A DNA stretch of 64,000 nt from an uncultured Synechococcus sp. (lineage in GTDB: Bacteria > Cyanobacteriota > Cyanobacteriia > PCC-6307 > Cyanobiaceae). How positions within the stretch are numbered: position 1 is the stretch's first letter; each line of letters begins with the position of its first letter. The translations under genes and the position numbers were made by a program. Under the pieces are notes generated by a model, which had not been told where the DNA came from, did no database searches, and saw nothing but the letters and a program-made list of their open reading frames with translations. Shown one piece after another: positions 1 to 10,548 of this stretch. The stretch spans positions 1 to 64,000 of the forward strand of contig CAJXPL010000014.1 in NCBI GenBank assembly GCA_913057985.1, in the 5' to 3' direction.

Positions 1-59
1 CTGGGCTGATCGCTGCCCGCCAGGTGAGAAAATCCAGCGTTGCTGAAGAAGCCCGGTCC

Positions 60-1865
60 ATGGCCCTCCTGGTGCAGAAATTCGGGGGCACCTCCGTCGG
101 CAGCGTGGAACGCATCAAGGCGGTGGCCGATCGGATCGGACGCTGCCGTGAGGAGGGACACGACGTGGTCGTGGTCGTCTCCGCCATGGGCCATACCACC
201 GACGAATTGACGGGCCTGGCCAACGCCATCACCTCTACCCCCACACAGCGGGAGATGGACATGCTGCTGGCCAGTGGCGAACAGGTGTCGATCGCCCTGC
301 TGGCGATGGCCTTGAACGCCCAAGGGGTCAGTGCGACGTCGATGACCGGGCCGCAGGTGGGCATCGCCACGGAATCCACCCATGGCCGGGCCCGGATCCT
401 CGGGATTCGCACCGACCGAATCCACAACCGCCTCGCGGCTGGTCAGGTGGTGGTGGTCGCCGGTTTCCAGGGCACCAGCACCAGCAGTGATGGCATCAAC
501 GAAATCACCACCCTCGGGCGCGGGGGCTCCGACACCTCCGCTGTCGCCCTAGCGGCAGCCCTGGGTGCCGATGCCTGCGAGATCTACACCGACGTTCCTG
601 GCGTGCTCAGCACCGATCCGCGCAAGGTGTCCGATGCCCAGCTGATGGAGACGATCAGCTGCGACGAAATGCTGGAACTCGCCAGCCTGGGGGCCTCCGT
701 GCTGCATCCCAGAGCTGTTGAAATCGCCCGCAACTACGGCGTGAACCTTGTGGTGCGCTCCAGTTGGAGCGATGCCCCAGGCACCCGGATCACCAGCCGT
801 TCAGCCCGTCCGATCAGCAGCAGCGGCCTGGAGCTCGGCAGCCCTGTGGATGGAATGGAGGAAGTGGACGGGCAAGCCGTGCTCGCCCTCTCCCACATTC
901 CCGATCAGCCTGGGATTGCCGCACGCCTGTTTGAAACCCTCTCCGCGGCGGGAATCAATGTGGACCTGATCATTCAGGCCACCCACGAGGGCAGCAGCAA
1001 CGACATCACCTTCACGGTGGCGGAAGCCGATCTCGAGCTGGCCCGCGATGTATGCCAGAAAGTGCTGGATCAACTGGGCGGCGATCTGGCTTACGAAGGA
1101 GGGCTGACCAAGCTCAGCATCAGCGGGGCCGGAATCATGGGGCGTCCTGGCATTGCCGCCAGCTTGTTCAACTGCCTGTGTCAGCAGGGCATCAACCTGC
1201 GCCTGATCGCCACCAGTGAGGTGAAGGTGAGCTGCGTGATTGACTCCGGCGCCGGCAGCAAAGCGGTTCAAGCCGTGCAGGAGGCCTTCGATCTGGAGGA
1301 GTCGCAAATCCGCATCAATCCCACCGACAACGGCAGCGGAGAACCGGAAGTGCGCGGCGTCGCCCTCGACCGCGACCAGGTGCAACTGAGTGTTCGCCAC
1401 GTGCCCGATCGACCCGGCACCGCAGCGGCCCTCTGTTCAGCCCTGGCGGACAACAGCATCAGCCTTGATGCCATCGTTCAATCGGAACGGCAACACAGCG
1501 ACGGATCGCGGGACATCACCTTCATCCTGCGCAAGGACGACCGCGCCCGTGCCGATGTGGCCTTGGCACCCCTGCTGGCCCAGTGGCCCGGTGCCGCTCT
1601 GGAAGATGGTGAGGCCATCGCCCGGGTGAGTGCTGTAGGCGCTGGGATGCCGGCAACGCCAGGGACAGCGGGGCGCATGTTCCGAGCACTGGCCAACGCC
1701 GGCATCAACATCGGTCTGATCGCCACCAGCGAAATCAGAACCAGCTGTGTGGTGGCAGAAGACGCCGGCGTCCAGGCCCTCCAGGTGGTGCACGCCGGCT
1801 TCGGGCTGGGAGGTGAAGAGCGTCACACCGCCGAAGGCACCGCTTCACCGCAGGACGCCGACTAA
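60..1865 (+). CDS. lysC: Aspartate kinase with four ACT domains
   Basis: Phosphorylates aspartate, the first step to lysine, threonine and methionine. The protein opens with the amino-acid kinase signature KFGGTSVG at residues 7-14, followed by SGEQVS near 71 and GRGGSDTSA near 158. After the kinase domain (about 1-250) come two tandem pairs of ACT-like segments with the recurring pattern of PG.A..F..L...GIN, near 290, 370, 455 and 540. About 600 residues is typical of the long cyanobacterial form, which is feedback-controlled by lysine and threonine. I chose the ATG at 60 because family members begin MALLVQKFGG; an in-frame GTG at 24 would add 12 residues. The downstream gene follows after 32 bases. 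Confidence 0.93.
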   Translation: MALLVQKFGGTSVGSVERIKAVADRIGRCREEGHDVVVVVSAMGHTTDELTGLANAITSTPTQREMDMLLASGEQVSIALLAMALNAQGVSATSMTGPQVGIATESTHGRARILGIRTDRIHNRLAAGQVVVVAGFQGTSTSSDGINEITTLGRGGSDTSAVALAAALGADACEIYTDVPGVLSTDPRKVSDAQLMETISCDEMLELASLGASVLHPRAVEIARNYGVNLVVRSSWSDAPGTRITSRSARPISSSGLELGSPVDGMEEVDGQAVLALSHIPDQPGIAARLFETLSAAGINVDLIIQATHEGSSNDITFTVAEADLELARDVCQKVLDQLGGDLAYEGGLTKLSISGAGIMGRPGIAASLFNCLCQQGINLRLIATSEVKVSCVIDSGAGSKAVQAVQEAFDLEESQIRINPTDNGSGEPEVRGVALDRDQVQLSVRHVPDRPGTAAALCSALADNSISLDAIVQSERQHSDGSRDITFILRKDDRARADVALAPLLAQWPGAALEDGEAIARVSAVGAGMPATPGTAGRMFRALANAGINIGLIATSEIRTSCVVAEDAGVQALQVVHAGFGLGGEERHTAEGTASPQDAD

Positions 1866-1897
1866 CGGTCTACAACGGGGGGACTGCCCCCCTAGCC

Positions 1898-2707
1898 GTG
1901 GACGCCGATTTCGAGCAGCACTACCAAGCCGCTGAACGGGCCTATGGCCTCGGGGAGTACACCGAGGCCCAAGCCCTCGCCTCGGCGTTGTGGGATCAAC
2001 TCCAGAGCGCATCCGAAGAGCACAACCCAAGCCTCGTCTTGGGCTGGCGGGCGGTGGTGGCGTTGCTGCTGGGTCACATCCAGCTGCATGGTCTCCAGCA
2101 GCCAAAAGAAGCCACCATCTCGTACCAAAGGGTGCTGGAGGATGAGCCAGATGCCACCATTGCAGCCCTGGCGCAACAGGGGCTGGAGCGCTGCCGATCC
2201 CAAAACAGCAATGGCGAGGCCATCACGACTGAGGCCATCGCAACAGCGACGAACCATCTGCCGATCCCAGACCTGTTGAAGGATCCCTTTCTGACCACGG
2301 ATTCCGATCAAACCAAGCCGGACATGCCGTGGTTGCCCAATGACGAGGCACCCCGGCCCACTCCGGCCCCAACCCCAGAGCCAGCGGTGATCCTGGAGCC
2401 AGAGATCACGACAGAGCCCATAGAGCAGCTACCGAGCAATGAGGTTGAGCCCACCCGCGAAGAGCTAACAGCCACCCTGGAACCGGACATCACAACCGAG
2501 CTACCAGAGCAGCCAGCGAGCGACGTAGTCGAAGACAAGATCGATGTCGAGCCAACACCCCAGGAGCCTGCCGCCAAGGATCTCCTGGAGAAATCATGGC
2601 TTCGAGTCCAGCTCCAGCCTGAAATCAAAAGCCCCACCAACTCCAATGAGCCGATGGGGCTGATCAACAAGATCAAAGAGGCTTTCGCCCGCTCAGCTGG
2701 CCGCTGA
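1898..2707 (+). CDS. Helical-repeat (TPR-like) protein with acidic proline-rich tail
   Basis: Function unknown. Residues 1-105 are helical and look TPR-like (YQAAERAYGLGEYTEAQALA, then a second helix pair ending in EATISYQRVLEDEPDATIAALAQQGLERC). Residues 150-235 are acidic and proline-rich. This part contains two imperfect copies of a unit starting LEPEITTEP / LEPDITTEL. The C-terminus is again amphipathic (NKIKEAFARSAGR). There is no signal peptide, so a cytoplasmic scaffold is plausible. Start is a GTG 32 bases after lysC, so the two may be co-transcribed. Its last 15 bases overlap the 3' end of the convergent RNase J gene. Confidence 0.7.
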   Translation: MDADFEQHYQAAERAYGLGEYTEAQALASALWDQLQSASEEHNPSLVLGWRAVVALLLGHIQLHGLQQPKEATISYQRVLEDEPDATIAALAQQGLERCRSQNSNGEAITTEAIATATNHLPIPDLLKDPFLTTDSDQTKPDMPWLPNDEAPRPTPAPTPEPAVILEPEITTEPIEQLPSNEVEPTREELTATLEPDITTELPEQPASDVVEDKIDVEPTPQEPAAKDLLEKSWLRVQLQPEIKSPTNSNEPMGLINKIKEAFARSAGR

Positions 2708-4741
2708 ACGACGACGACGGGTGCGGCCTGCAGGCATTTCCGGCTCTGGGGAAGCCGGGGCTGCCTTTTCAGCCACCGGTTGAGCAGACACCTTCTCCAC
2801 AACAGCTGTGGCTGCAGCGGCACGAACAGGAGCCGGTGTTGCAGAGCCAGAACGCCCATTACCATTGCTCTGGTTGGTGCGCACTGGAGCGGGGGTTCCG
2901 CCTCCACCTCCACCATTGCGACGGCCATAGGGAGACCCACCGCCCCGGCCACCGCGACCGCGGGGAGCCGGACGATCATCGGACTCAGCATCCGCGCGAC
3001 CTTTGTAAACCGGGGTGCCACCAGGAGCGGGCTGCACCAGACAGAGGATCAGCGGCTCCACCTGGAGTTCACGGCGCATCCGGCGGCCGAGGCCCACCTC
3101 CACTTCACGCTGCACACCCATCCAATCCACTTCCGGTGCCTTGCCACCGGTGTTGCGGCAGAGCTGCTTCCAGCGGTTTTCAAGCACCCACTTGATTTCA
3201 CGCTCCACCCACAGCGACATCTTGCGGGCATCGGCTGTGGTGACCACACCACGCAGGTTCACCCGCGGCGGAGCCACCATGGCGCCATCGGTGCTGATGG
3301 CGGCCAGGATCGTGACCACGCCATCTTCCGCCAACTGCTGGCGTTCCTTCAGCACCCGAGCATCGACGATGCCATTGCGGGATTGATCCAGCAGCTCAAT
3401 CCCTGCCTTCACCGCACTGCCCTTGCGGATCGCATCCGGGGTGAGCTCCACCACATCACCGTTGTCGATGATCAGGGTGTTGTCGACTGGAACCCCCATC
3501 GAATGACCGGTGCGGGAGTGCTGCACAAGCATCCGGTGCTCACCGTGCACCGGCACGAAGAACTTGGGCCGGGTGAGGGCCAGCATCAGTTTCTGGTCTT
3601 CCTGGAAGCCGTGGCCGGAAACGTGGATGCCTTCGCCCTTTCCGTAGACCACCTTGGCCCCCAGCATCATCAGTTTGTCGATGGTGTTGACCACGGAAAT
3701 CGTGTTTCCCGGGATCGGGCTAGCCGAAAAGATGATCGTGTCGGTGGTCTTCACCTTCACCTGGGGATGTTCACCGCGAGAGATGCGGCTCAGGGCGGCC
3801 AGCGGCTCGCCCTGGCTACCGGTCATCAGCAGCAGCGTTTCGCGATCGGGCACATCGTTGATCTGCTTGATGGGCACAAACAGCTCATCGGGTGCGCGCA
3901 TATAGCCCAGTTCGCGGGCCTTGGCGATCACATTGAGCATCGAGCGACCCAGTAGGCCCACCTTGCGGCCGTTCTTCAGGGCCAGCTCCAGAATCATCGA
4001 CACCCGATGGATCGAGCTGGCGAAGGTGGTGACGATCACCCGACCCTCGGCATTGGCGATATGGCGATCCAGATTGGGGAACACCGAGCGCTCCGGCGGG
4101 CAGAAGCCCGGAACTTCCGAGTTGGTGGAGTCGCTGAACAGGCAGAGGACGCCCTTGTCACCGTGGTGGGCAAGGCGGGCCATATCAAAGTTTTCGCCAT
4201 CGACCGGGGTGTGGTCGAACTTGAAGTCACCCGTGAAGATCACGGTTCCCACCGGTGTAGAGATGGCCAGCGAGAAGCTGTCGGCCATCGAGTGGGTGTT
4301 GCGGATGAACTCCACGGAGAAGTGCTGACCCACCTTCACCACATCACGCGGACCGACGGTCTGCAGGGTGGTGCGGTCGCGGACCCCGGCCTCGTCCATT
4401 TTGCCGGTGAGCATTGAGAGGGCCAGCCGCGGCCCGTAGATCACCGGAATGTTGAAGTGCTTGAGGTGGTGGGCGATGCCACCGATGTGGTCTTCATGAC
4501 CATGGGTGACGATCATGCCGCGGATCCGCTTCTGGTTCTCGCGCAGGAAGCTGGTGTCGGGCAGCACCACATTCACCCCGTGCATGCCGTCGCTGGGGAA
4601 GGCCAGTCCGGCATCCACCAGCATCAGGTCATCGCCGTACTCGAACACACAGGTGTTCTTGCCGATCTCGTGCAGACCACCCAGGGGAATCACCCGAAGG
4701 CAGGGCTCCTGCCCCTTGCTGGATCGCGCGTTGTTGGCCAT
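2693..4741 (-). CDS. rnj: Ribonuclease J
   Basis: Metallo-beta-lactamase-fold exo/endoribonuclease that matures and degrades RNA in organisms with an RNase E/J degradosome. The metal-binding motif HGHEDH is at residues 80-85, with further motifs GDFKFDHTP, FSDSTNSEVPG and the C-terminal core PVHGEHRM of the beta-CASP family. The usual core is about 555 residues. This one has roughly 120 more, rich in Gly, Arg, Pro and Ala (RGRGGRGGGSPYGRRNGGGG), probably disordered and RNA-binding. It is the last gene of the leftward run asd-dapA-rnj, 52 bases after dapA. The order asd-dapA-rnj is, from memory, common in cyanobacteria. Confidence 0.93.
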   Translation of the reverse strand: MANNARSSKGQEPCLRVIPLGGLHEIGKNTCVFEYGDDLMLVDAGLAFPSDGMHGVNVVLPDTSFLRENQKRIRGMIVTHGHEDHIGGIAHHLKHFNIPVIYGPRLALSMLTGKMDEAGVRDRTTLQTVGPRDVVKVGQHFSVEFIRNTHSMADSFSLAISTPVGTVIFTGDFKFDHTPVDGENFDMARLAHHGDKGVLCLFSDSTNSEVPGFCPPERSVFPNLDRHIANAEGRVIVTTFASSIHRVSMILELALKNGRKVGLLGRSMLNVIAKARELGYMRAPDELFVPIKQINDVPDRETLLLMTGSQGEPLAALSRISRGEHPQVKVKTTDTIIFSASPIPGNTISVVNTIDKLMMLGAKVVYGKGEGIHVSGHGFQEDQKLMLALTRPKFFVPVHGEHRMLVQHSRTGHSMGVPVDNTLIIDNGDVVELTPDAIRKGSAVKAGIELLDQSRNGIVDARVLKERQQLAEDGVVTILAAISTDGAMVAPPRVNLRGVVTTADARKMSLWVEREIKWVLENRWKQLCRNTGGKAPEVDWMGVQREVEVGLGRRMRRELQVEPLILCLVQPAPGGTPVYKGRADAESDDRPAPRGRGGRGGGSPYGRRNGGGGGGTPAPVRTNQSNGNGRSGSATPAPVRAAAATAVVEKVSAQPVAEKAAPASPEPEMPAGRTRRRRSAAS

Positions 4742-4793
4742 GAAAAACGATGGGTAAAAGAACGGGTTGCGTAAGCCGATAAGCCGGACCGAA

Positions 4794-5702
4794 CTAGGTC
4801 TGACGGAGGGCGGCCATGGCGTTGGAAAGCGAACGTTTCATGTCGTCAGAGAGAGGGCACAGGGGCGGACGGGGCGCACCGACAGACCAGCCGTTGAGTT
4901 CCAGGGCAGCCTTGACGGGAATCGGATTGGTGGTGGCGAACAGGGCCTTGAACAGGGGAATTAACGCGTCGTGCAGGGCGAGTGCGAAGGCACCATCGCC
5001 GTTCAAATAGGCCTCGATCATGGCGCGGATCTCAGGGCCCGCCACATGGCTGCCCACACTCACCACACCCACGGCACCCACCGCGAGCATCGGCAGGGTG
5101 AGGCCATCGTCGCCGCTGTAGATCGCCAACTGCGGGCCGCAGGCCAGGCGCAGCGCCGTGACCTCCTCGGTTGTGCCGCTGGCGGCCTTGAAACTCACCA
5201 CGTTGGGGCTGTCCATCAGCCGGGCCACCGTGGCCGGGGCGATGCTGCAGCCGGTGCGACCGGGAATGTTGTAGAGCATCAACGGCAGCTCAGGCGCCGC
5301 CTCAGCGATGGCCCGGAAATGGGCCTCCAGCCCCTCCTGGGGAGGCTTGTTGTAGTACGGCACCACAACGAGAGCGCCATCGGCGCCGGCCGCCGCCGCT
5401 TCCTTGGTGGCCTTCACCGCTTCGGCCGTGCAGTTGCTGCCCGTGCCCGCCAACACCTTGGCGTTACCGCCCACGGCCTCGCGCACTGCTTGCAGCAGCT
5501 GCAACTGCTCATCCCAGCTGAGGGTCGGCGATTCACCGGTGGTGCCGCACACCAGCAATCCATCAGAGCCCTGATCCACGAGGTGACGGGCCAGGTTTGC
5601 GGCAACACTGAGATCCACAGCACCGCTGGCATCAAAGGGAGTCACCATCGCGGTGACCACACGGCCGAATGGCGTTGGCGAGAGGGTGGCGGCCTGAGTC
5701 AT
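4794..5702 (-). CDS. dapA: 4-hydroxy-tetrahydrodipicolinate synthase
   Basis: Condenses aspartate semialdehyde with pyruvate in lysine and diaminopimelate synthesis. It is a TIM-barrel aldolase. The motif CGTTGES is at 52-58, the active-site tyrosine lies in YNIPGRTG (Tyr144), and the Schiff-base lysine is Lys172 in VVSFKAASG. Length of 302 residues fits the family. The ATG at 5702 overlaps the asd stop by one base (TGATG), which I prefer over the GTG one codon upstream at 5705. It acts directly on the product of its upstream neighbour asd. Confidence 0.95.
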   Translation of the reverse strand: MTQAATLSPTPFGRVVTAMVTPFDASGAVDLSVAANLARHLVDQGSDGLLVCGTTGESPTLSWDEQLQLLQAVREAVGGNAKVLAGTGSNCTAEAVKATKEAAAAGADGALVVVPYYNKPPQEGLEAHFRAIAEAAPELPLMLYNIPGRTGCSIAPATVARLMDSPNVVSFKAASGTTEEVTALRLACGPQLAIYSGDDGLTLPMLAVGAVGVVSVGSHVAGPEIRAMIEAYLNGDGAFALALHDALIPLFKALFATTNPIPVKAALELNGWSVGAPRPPLCPLSDDMKRSLSNAMAALRQT

Positions 5703-6724
5703 CACTTATCGATCAACAGTTCTGCGATCTGAACAGCATTCAGCGCCGCTCCCTTACGGATCTGGTCCCCACACAGCCAGAGCTCCAGAGCATTGGCATC
5801 GCTGATGTCCTGCCGGATCCGCCCGATCGCCACCGGATCGCGACCAGTCACATCCGTCGGCATCGGGAAACGGTTCGCCGCCGGGTCGTCAATCAACTGC
5901 ACACCGGGGGCCGCCGCCAGCAACTCACGTGCCTCATCAACCGGGAAGGGAGACTCGAACTCGATGTTCACGGCTTCCGAATGGGCCCGCAGCACGGGCA
6001 CCCGTACGCAGGTGGCGGTGAAGCGCAGATCCGGCAGACCCATGATTTTGCGGGTCTCGTTCACCATCTTCATCTCCTCCTCGCAATAGCCATTGGCTTG
6101 CAGGGGAGAGTTGTGAAGAAAGAGGTTGAACGCCAGGGAGTAAGGCAGCACCTCTCCCTTCGGAGTGCCGCCATCCAGCACCGTCTGCGACAGGTTTTTC
6201 AGCTCTTCCATGGCCCGGGCACCGGCACCACTGGCGGATTGATAGGTGCTCACCACCACCCGGCGCATCGCCCGCTTGGCCGCCAAAGGAGCCAAAGCCA
6301 GGGTGAGCAGGATCGTGGTGCAATTCGGATTGGCGATCACACCCTGGTGGGCGAAGGCCGCATCGGGATTGACCTCGGGCACCACCAGCGGCACACCGTC
6401 CTCCATCCGGAAAGCACTGGAGTTATCCACCATCACTGCACCTGCAGCGGTGATCGCTTCGCGCCACTGCTTTGACACAGAACCACCGGCCGACGCCAGC
6501 ACCAGATCGACCCCTTCAAAGGATTGGGCCGAAACCTCTTCCACCGTGAGGGTTCGGCCGTTCCAGGTTTGGGTCTGGCCGGCCGAACGGGCCGACGCCA
6601 GCAGTTTCAGATCGCCAACGGGGAAACTGCGCTCTTCAAGCAGCAGCAGCAGTTCCTGGCCAACAGCACCGCTGGCACCAAGAACAGCAACATTGAGAGG
6701 GCGATTGGGAAGGGTCGAAGACAA
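5702..6724 (-). CDS. asd: Aspartate-semialdehyde dehydrogenase
   Basis: Reduces aspartyl phosphate, the product of LysC, to the semialdehyde used by DapA. The NADPH-binding motif GASGAVG is at 16-22. The catalytic cysteine is Cys135 in IANPNCTTI. Downstream motifs include YQSASGAG, and the active-site histidine is in [10 protein letters not shown]. The start is a TTG; there is no earlier in-frame ATG or GTG, and the next internal ATG would remove the nucleotide-binding fold. It heads the leftward operon asd-dapA-rnj and is divergent from tig across about 157 bases that must hold both promoters. Confidence 0.95.
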   Translation of the reverse strand: MSSTLPNRPLNVAVLGASGAVGQELLLLLEERSFPVGDLKLLASARSAGQTQTWNGRTLTVEEVSAQSFEGVDLVLASAGGSVSKQWREAITAAGAVMVDNSSAFRMEDGVPLVVPEVNPDAAFAHQGVIANPNCTTILLTLALAPLAAKRAMRRVVVSTYQSASGAGARAMEELKNLSQTVLDGGTPKGEVLPYSLAFNLFLHNSPLQANGYCEEEMKMVNETRKIMGLPDLRFTATCVRVPVLRAHSEAVNIEFESPFPVDEARELLAAAPGVQLIDDPAANRFPMPTDVTGRDPVAIGRIRQDISDANALELWLCGDQIRKGAALNAVQIAELLIDK

Positions 6725-6881
6725 GCGGTGGAGTGAACGATCTGAACAAAAACCCGTCGTTTCTCAGACCTGACATCACTGCGTAGAGAACGTGATGCAG
6801 GCCTAGCGACTCGCTCAGTTTACCGATCCAGCCTGAATTCACCGGTTGCATAAAGTGTTGGGCTGCCCTTTCCCTTCCCCC

Positions 6882-8291
6882 ATGAGCGCTGCAGCCCTGA
6901 AGGTGACCACCGAAGCCCGCCCCAGCAGCCGTCTGGCGGTGACGGTCACCGTTCCTGGGGAGCGCTGCAAGACCAGTTACGAAGACGCCATCACCAACCT
7001 GAGCCGCAGCATCAACCTGCCGGGCTTCCGCAAGGGCAAGGTGCCGCGCACGGTGCTGGTTCAGCAACTGGGTGGCGTGCGGATCAAAGCCACGGCTCTG
7101 GAAAAGCTGATCGATAACGCCTGGCGTGACGCCATCAAGCAGGAATCGCTGGAACCGATCAGTCAGCCTGATCTGAGCAGTGGTTTCGACGGCCTGCTGG
7201 AGAGCTTTGAGCCCGGCAAGGAACTCACCTTCACCCTGGAAGCCGACGTCGCCCCGACGCCGAAGCTGAAAACCACCAAGGGCCTGAAGGCGGAATTTGA
7301 AACCGTCGCCTACGACGCCTCCCGGGTCGACGCGATGCTTGAGGACTCCCGCAAGCAGATGGCCACGGTCGTGCCGGTGGAGGACCGTGCCGCCAAGAAC
7401 GGCGACATCGCTGTGCTCGGCTTCAAGGGCACCTACAGCGATGACGGCAGCGAGATCGAGGGCGGCAGTGCCGATTCGATGGATGTGGACCTGGAAAACG
7501 GCCGGATGATCCCCGGCTTCATCGAAGGGGTCATCGGCATGAAGGTCGGCGAGACCAAAACCGTGGAGTGCCAGTTCCCTGACGACTACCCGAAGGAGGA
7601 CGCCCGCGGACGTAGGGCCGCCTTCGAGATCGAACTGAAGGACCTCAAGACCCGCGAACTGCCCGAACTGGATGACGAATTCGCCAAGCAGGCCAGCGAA
7701 CAGGAAACCCTGGCGGACCTGCGCAAAGACCTGGAGCAGCGGCTCAAGGACGACGCCGAACGCCGTCAGACCAGCAACCGCCGCGATGCCCTCGTCGCAG
7801 CCCTGGTGGAGCAGCTGGAGGTGGAGCTTCCGGAAGCCCTGATCCAACAGGAAAGCCGCAACCTGCTGGAGCAGACCGCAGCCCAATTCGCCCAGCAGGG
7901 CATGGATGTGAAGTCGCTGTTCACGCCCGACCTGGTGCGCAACCTGATGCAGAATTCCCGCCCCGAGGCTGAAGAGCGTCTGCGCCGCAGTTTTGCCCTC
8001 ACCGCCCTGGCTGAAGCGGAGGACATCAAGCTCGACGACAAGGACGTGGACGCCAAGATCAAGGAGGTGAAGAAAGAGCTCTCCGCCGACGCCAAGATCG
8101 ATCCCGAGCGCCTGCGCCAGGCCGTGATGGATGACCTGATGCAGGACCGTCTGATGGGCTGGCTCGAGGAAAACAGCACCCTCACCGAAAAGGCGCCGGC
8201 TGCTGATGACAGCAAAGCTGAAGCCAAGAAAAAGCCCGCCGCCAAGAACACCGCGGCCAAAAGCAAGTCCAAGGCGGACGCCAAGGACTGA
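6882..8291 (+). CDS. tig: Trigger factor (ribosome-associated chaperone, prolyl isomerase)
   Basis: Binds nascent chains at the ribosomal exit tunnel. The ribosome-binding signature GFRKGKVP is at 48-55. A FKBP-type isomerase domain covers about 160-245 ([32 protein letters not shown]), and the helical C-terminal arms follow. The last 35 residues are an Ala/Lys-rich tail. I chose the ATG at 6882; an in-frame TTG at 6846 would add a non-conserved 12-residue leader. It is the first gene of tig-clpP-clpX, a chaperone/protease order that is widely conserved. Confidence 0.95.
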   Translation: MSAAALKVTTEARPSSRLAVTVTVPGERCKTSYEDAITNLSRSINLPGFRKGKVPRTVLVQQLGGVRIKATALEKLIDNAWRDAIKQESLEPISQPDLSSGFDGLLESFEPGKELTFTLEADVAPTPKLKTTKGLKAEFETVAYDASRVDAMLEDSRKQMATVVPVEDRAAKNGDIAVLGFKGTYSDDGSEIEGGSADSMDVDLENGRMIPGFIEGVIGMKVGETKTVECQFPDDYPKEDARGRRAAFEIELKDLKTRELPELDDEFAKQASEQETLADLRKDLEQRLKDDAERRQTSNRRDALVAALVEQLEVELPEALIQQESRNLLEQTAAQFAQQGMDVKSLFTPDLVRNLMQNSRPEAEERLRRSFALTALAEAEDIKLDDKDVDAKIKEVKKELSADAKIDPERLRQAVMDDLMQDRLMGWLEENSTLTEKAPAADDSKAEAKKKPAAKNTAAKSKSKADAKD

Positions 8292-8334
8292 GCAACGCCC
8301 ATAGATTGGCCCAACTTCACCGCACACCGATCGC

Positions 8335-9009
8335 GTGATCGACGCCCGCAGTCACCACCCCATCCAGAACCGCTGGCGGGCCGCCATGCCCGTCTCGGCA
8401 CCGGGGCCGCTGCCCACTGTTGTGGAGCAGTCCGGTCGCGGCGACCGCGCCTTCGACATCTATTCCCGCCTGCTGCGGGAGCGGATCATCTTCCTTGGCA
8501 CCGGTGTGGATGACGCCGTTGCCGATGCCCTGGTAGCGCAGATGCTGTTCCTCGAAGCCGAGGATCCAGAGAACGACATTCAGATCTACATCAACTCACC
8601 GGGGGGCTCGGTGACCGCTGGCCTGGCGATCTACGACACGATGCAGCAGGTCGCCCCGGACGTGGTGACCATCTGCTACGGCCTCGCCGCCAGCATGGGC
8701 GCGTTCCTGCTCTCCGGGGGCACCAAAGGCAAGCGTCTAGCCCTGCCGAACGCTCGGATCATGATTCACCAACCCCTCGGCGGTGCTCAGGGCCAGGCGG
8801 TGGACATCGAAATCCAGGCCAAGGAAATCCTCTATCTCAAGGAGACCCTGAACGGGTTGATGGCCGAGCACACCGGCCAGCCTCTCGACAAGATCTCGGA
8901 AGACACCGACCGCGACTACTTCCTTTCTCCGGCAGAAGCGGTTGAATACGGCCTGATCGATCGCGTGGTGGACAGTTCCGGGGACGGAGGAATCATTACG
9001 GAGGGCTGA
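8335..9009 (+). CDS. clpP: ATP-dependent Clp protease proteolytic subunit
   Basis: Serine peptidase that forms the barrel fed by ClpX or ClpC. Catalytic Ser120 lies in GLAASMGAF and His145 in MIHQPLGG; the aspartate is in the EDTDRDYF segment near 189-196. The substrate-binding strand [11 protein letters not shown] is intact. The GTG at 8335 gives 224 residues with a 30-40-residue N-terminal extension that may be processed. An ATG at 8386 would give a shorter form. The gene starts 43 bases after tig and 90 bases before clpX, so it very probably partners with the adjacent clpX. Cyanobacteria have several clpP paralogues, so the exact paralogue number is not assigned. Confidence 0.94.
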   Translation: MIDARSHHPIQNRWRAAMPVSAPGPLPTVVEQSGRGDRAFDIYSRLLRERIIFLGTGVDDAVADALVAQMLFLEAEDPENDIQIYINSPGGSVTAGLAIYDTMQQVAPDVVTICYGLAASMGAFLLSGGTKGKRLALPNARIMIHQPLGGAQGQAVDIEIQAKEILYLKETLNGLMAEHTGQPLDKISEDTDRDYFLSPAEAVEYGLIDRVVDSSGDGGIITEG

Positions 9010-9099
9010 CAGACGCCCTTCCGTTCTCGATCCTGTGTGTTCAGGGAGACCCCATCGGTTGATTCCTGAATTGTTCTCCTGCGTGGTGCCCAGCGTTCG

Positions 9100-10446
9100 A
9101 TGGCCAAGTTCGACGCCCATCTGAAGTGTTCGTTCTGTGGGAAATCCCAGGATCAGGTGCGCAAGCTGATCGCCGGACCTGGCGTTTACATCTGCGACGA
9201 ATGCATCGATCTCTGCAACGAGATCCTGGATGAAGAGCTGGTGGATGGGCAGGGCAACCCACGCCACAGCCATGAGCCGAGCCGAAAGGCCACCCCAGCC
9301 GCCCGCAAAAGCAGCAAGCCGGCCCCCACCCTGGCTTCCATTCCAAGGCCGCAGGACATCAAGAGCTTCCTGGACCAGCAGGTGGTCGGCCAGGACGCGG
9401 CCAAGAAGGTGATGTCGGTGGCGGTCTACAACCACTACAAACGTCTGGCCTGGCAGGGGGATGGCCAGGGTGAAACCGAGGAAACAGCAACCCGGCTGCA
9501 CAAGAGCAACATCCTGCTGATCGGACCCACCGGCTGCGGCAAGACGTTGTTGGCCCAGACCCTGGCCGAAATGCTGGACGTGCCTTTCGCCGTGGCCGAT
9601 GCCACCACCCTCACCGAAGCGGGCTACGTGGGTGAGGACGTGGAAAACATCCTGCTGCGTCTGCTGCAGAAGGCCGATATGGATGTGGATCAGGCCCAGA
9701 GGGGCATCATTTACATCGATGAGATCGACAAAATTGCCCGCAAAAGCGAGAACCCTTCAATCACCAGGGATGTGTCCGGTGAAGGGGTGCAGCAGGCCCT
9801 GCTGAAAATGCTGGAGGGCACTGTTGCCAACGTGCCGCCCCAGGGAGGCCGCAAGCATCCTTATCAGGACTGCATCCAGATCGACACCAGCCAGATCCTG
9901 TTCATCTGCGGTGGAGCCTTCGTCGGCCTTGATGACGTCGTACAGAAACGGATGGGCCGCAATTCCATCGGTTTTATGTCAAGCGATGGCCGCAATCGCA
10001 GTAACCGTGATCTACAGGCCAGCCAAGTGCTGCATCACTTAGAGCCAGACGATCTGGTTCGCTATGGGCTGATTCCAGAATTCATTGGTCGAATTCCTGT
10101 AAGCGCAGTACTCGATCCACTGGATGAACGCATCCTGCAGTCCATCCTCACTGAACCACGTGATGCTTTGGTGAAACAATTCCGCACGTTGCTGAGCATG
10201 GATAATGTGGAGCTTCAGTTCACAGATGGCGCAATCGAAGCCATCGCCCAAGAAGCACATCGCCGCAAAACAGGAGCGCGTGCTTTACGCGGCATTGTTG
10301 AGGAACTGATGCTTGATTTGATGTACGACCTTCCCTCTCAAACCAGCGTGAAAGAGTTCACAGTGACACGCGCCTTGGTCGAGGAACATACCGCGGGGAA
10401 CGTGTTGTCTTTACCAGGGAATCAGCGACGCCAGGAATCAGCTTGA
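9100..10446 (+). CDS. clpX: ATP-dependent Clp protease ATP-binding subunit ClpX
   Basis: AAA+ unfoldase that recognises substrates and threads them into ClpP. The N-terminal zinc-binding domain has Cys10, Cys13, Cys32 and Cys35. Walker A GPTGCGKT is at 142-149, the pore loop GYVG at 175-178, and Walker B IIYIDEID at 203-210. The ClpP-docking IGF loop (SIGF) and sensor-2 segment GARALRG are present. It is full length. Oddly, base composition drops inside the gene: a 60-base line at 9541 is about 62% GC by hand count, while lines at 10021 and 10141 are about 50-52%. This lower-GC tail leads straight into the atypical patch downstream. Confidence 0.96.
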   Translation: MAKFDAHLKCSFCGKSQDQVRKLIAGPGVYICDECIDLCNEILDEELVDGQGNPRHSHEPSRKATPAARKSSKPAPTLASIPRPQDIKSFLDQQVVGQDAAKKVMSVAVYNHYKRLAWQGDGQGETEETATRLHKSNILLIGPTGCGKTLLAQTLAEMLDVPFAVADATTLTEAGYVGEDVENILLRLLQKADMDVDQAQRGIIYIDEIDKIARKSENPSITRDVSGEGVQQALLKMLEGTVANVPPQGGRKHPYQDCIQIDTSQILFICGGAFVGLDDVVQKRMGRNSIGFMSSDGRNRSNRDLQASQVLHHLEPDDLVRYGLIPEFIGRIPVSAVLDPLDERILQSILTEPRDALVKQFRTLLSMDNVELQFTDGAIEAIAQEAHRRKTGARALRGIVEELMLDLMYDLPSQTSVKEFTVTRALVEEHTAGNVLSLPGNQRRQESA

Positions 10447-10548
10447 GAAAGCATGGCGCCTGCCCCAACAACAAAAAAGCATAAAGAATCCAAAACTATA
10501 AGAAAATTTCTGGCAAATTATTGAGAGTCTCCTACGAGCAATCTCCGC

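Noticed and set aside
1-59. Possible 3' end of an upstream gene
   Set aside because: A TGA at 7-9 could end a gene, but three codons are not enough to support any call.
2780-3955. 391-codon open frame on the + strand
   Set aside because: Exactly antisense to RNase J, rich in His/Arg/Gly, with no motif; an artefact of GC-rich codon use.
6636-8327. 563-codon open frame on the - strand
   Set aside because: Antisense to trigger factor and the start of asd; sequence is low-information and unlike any family.
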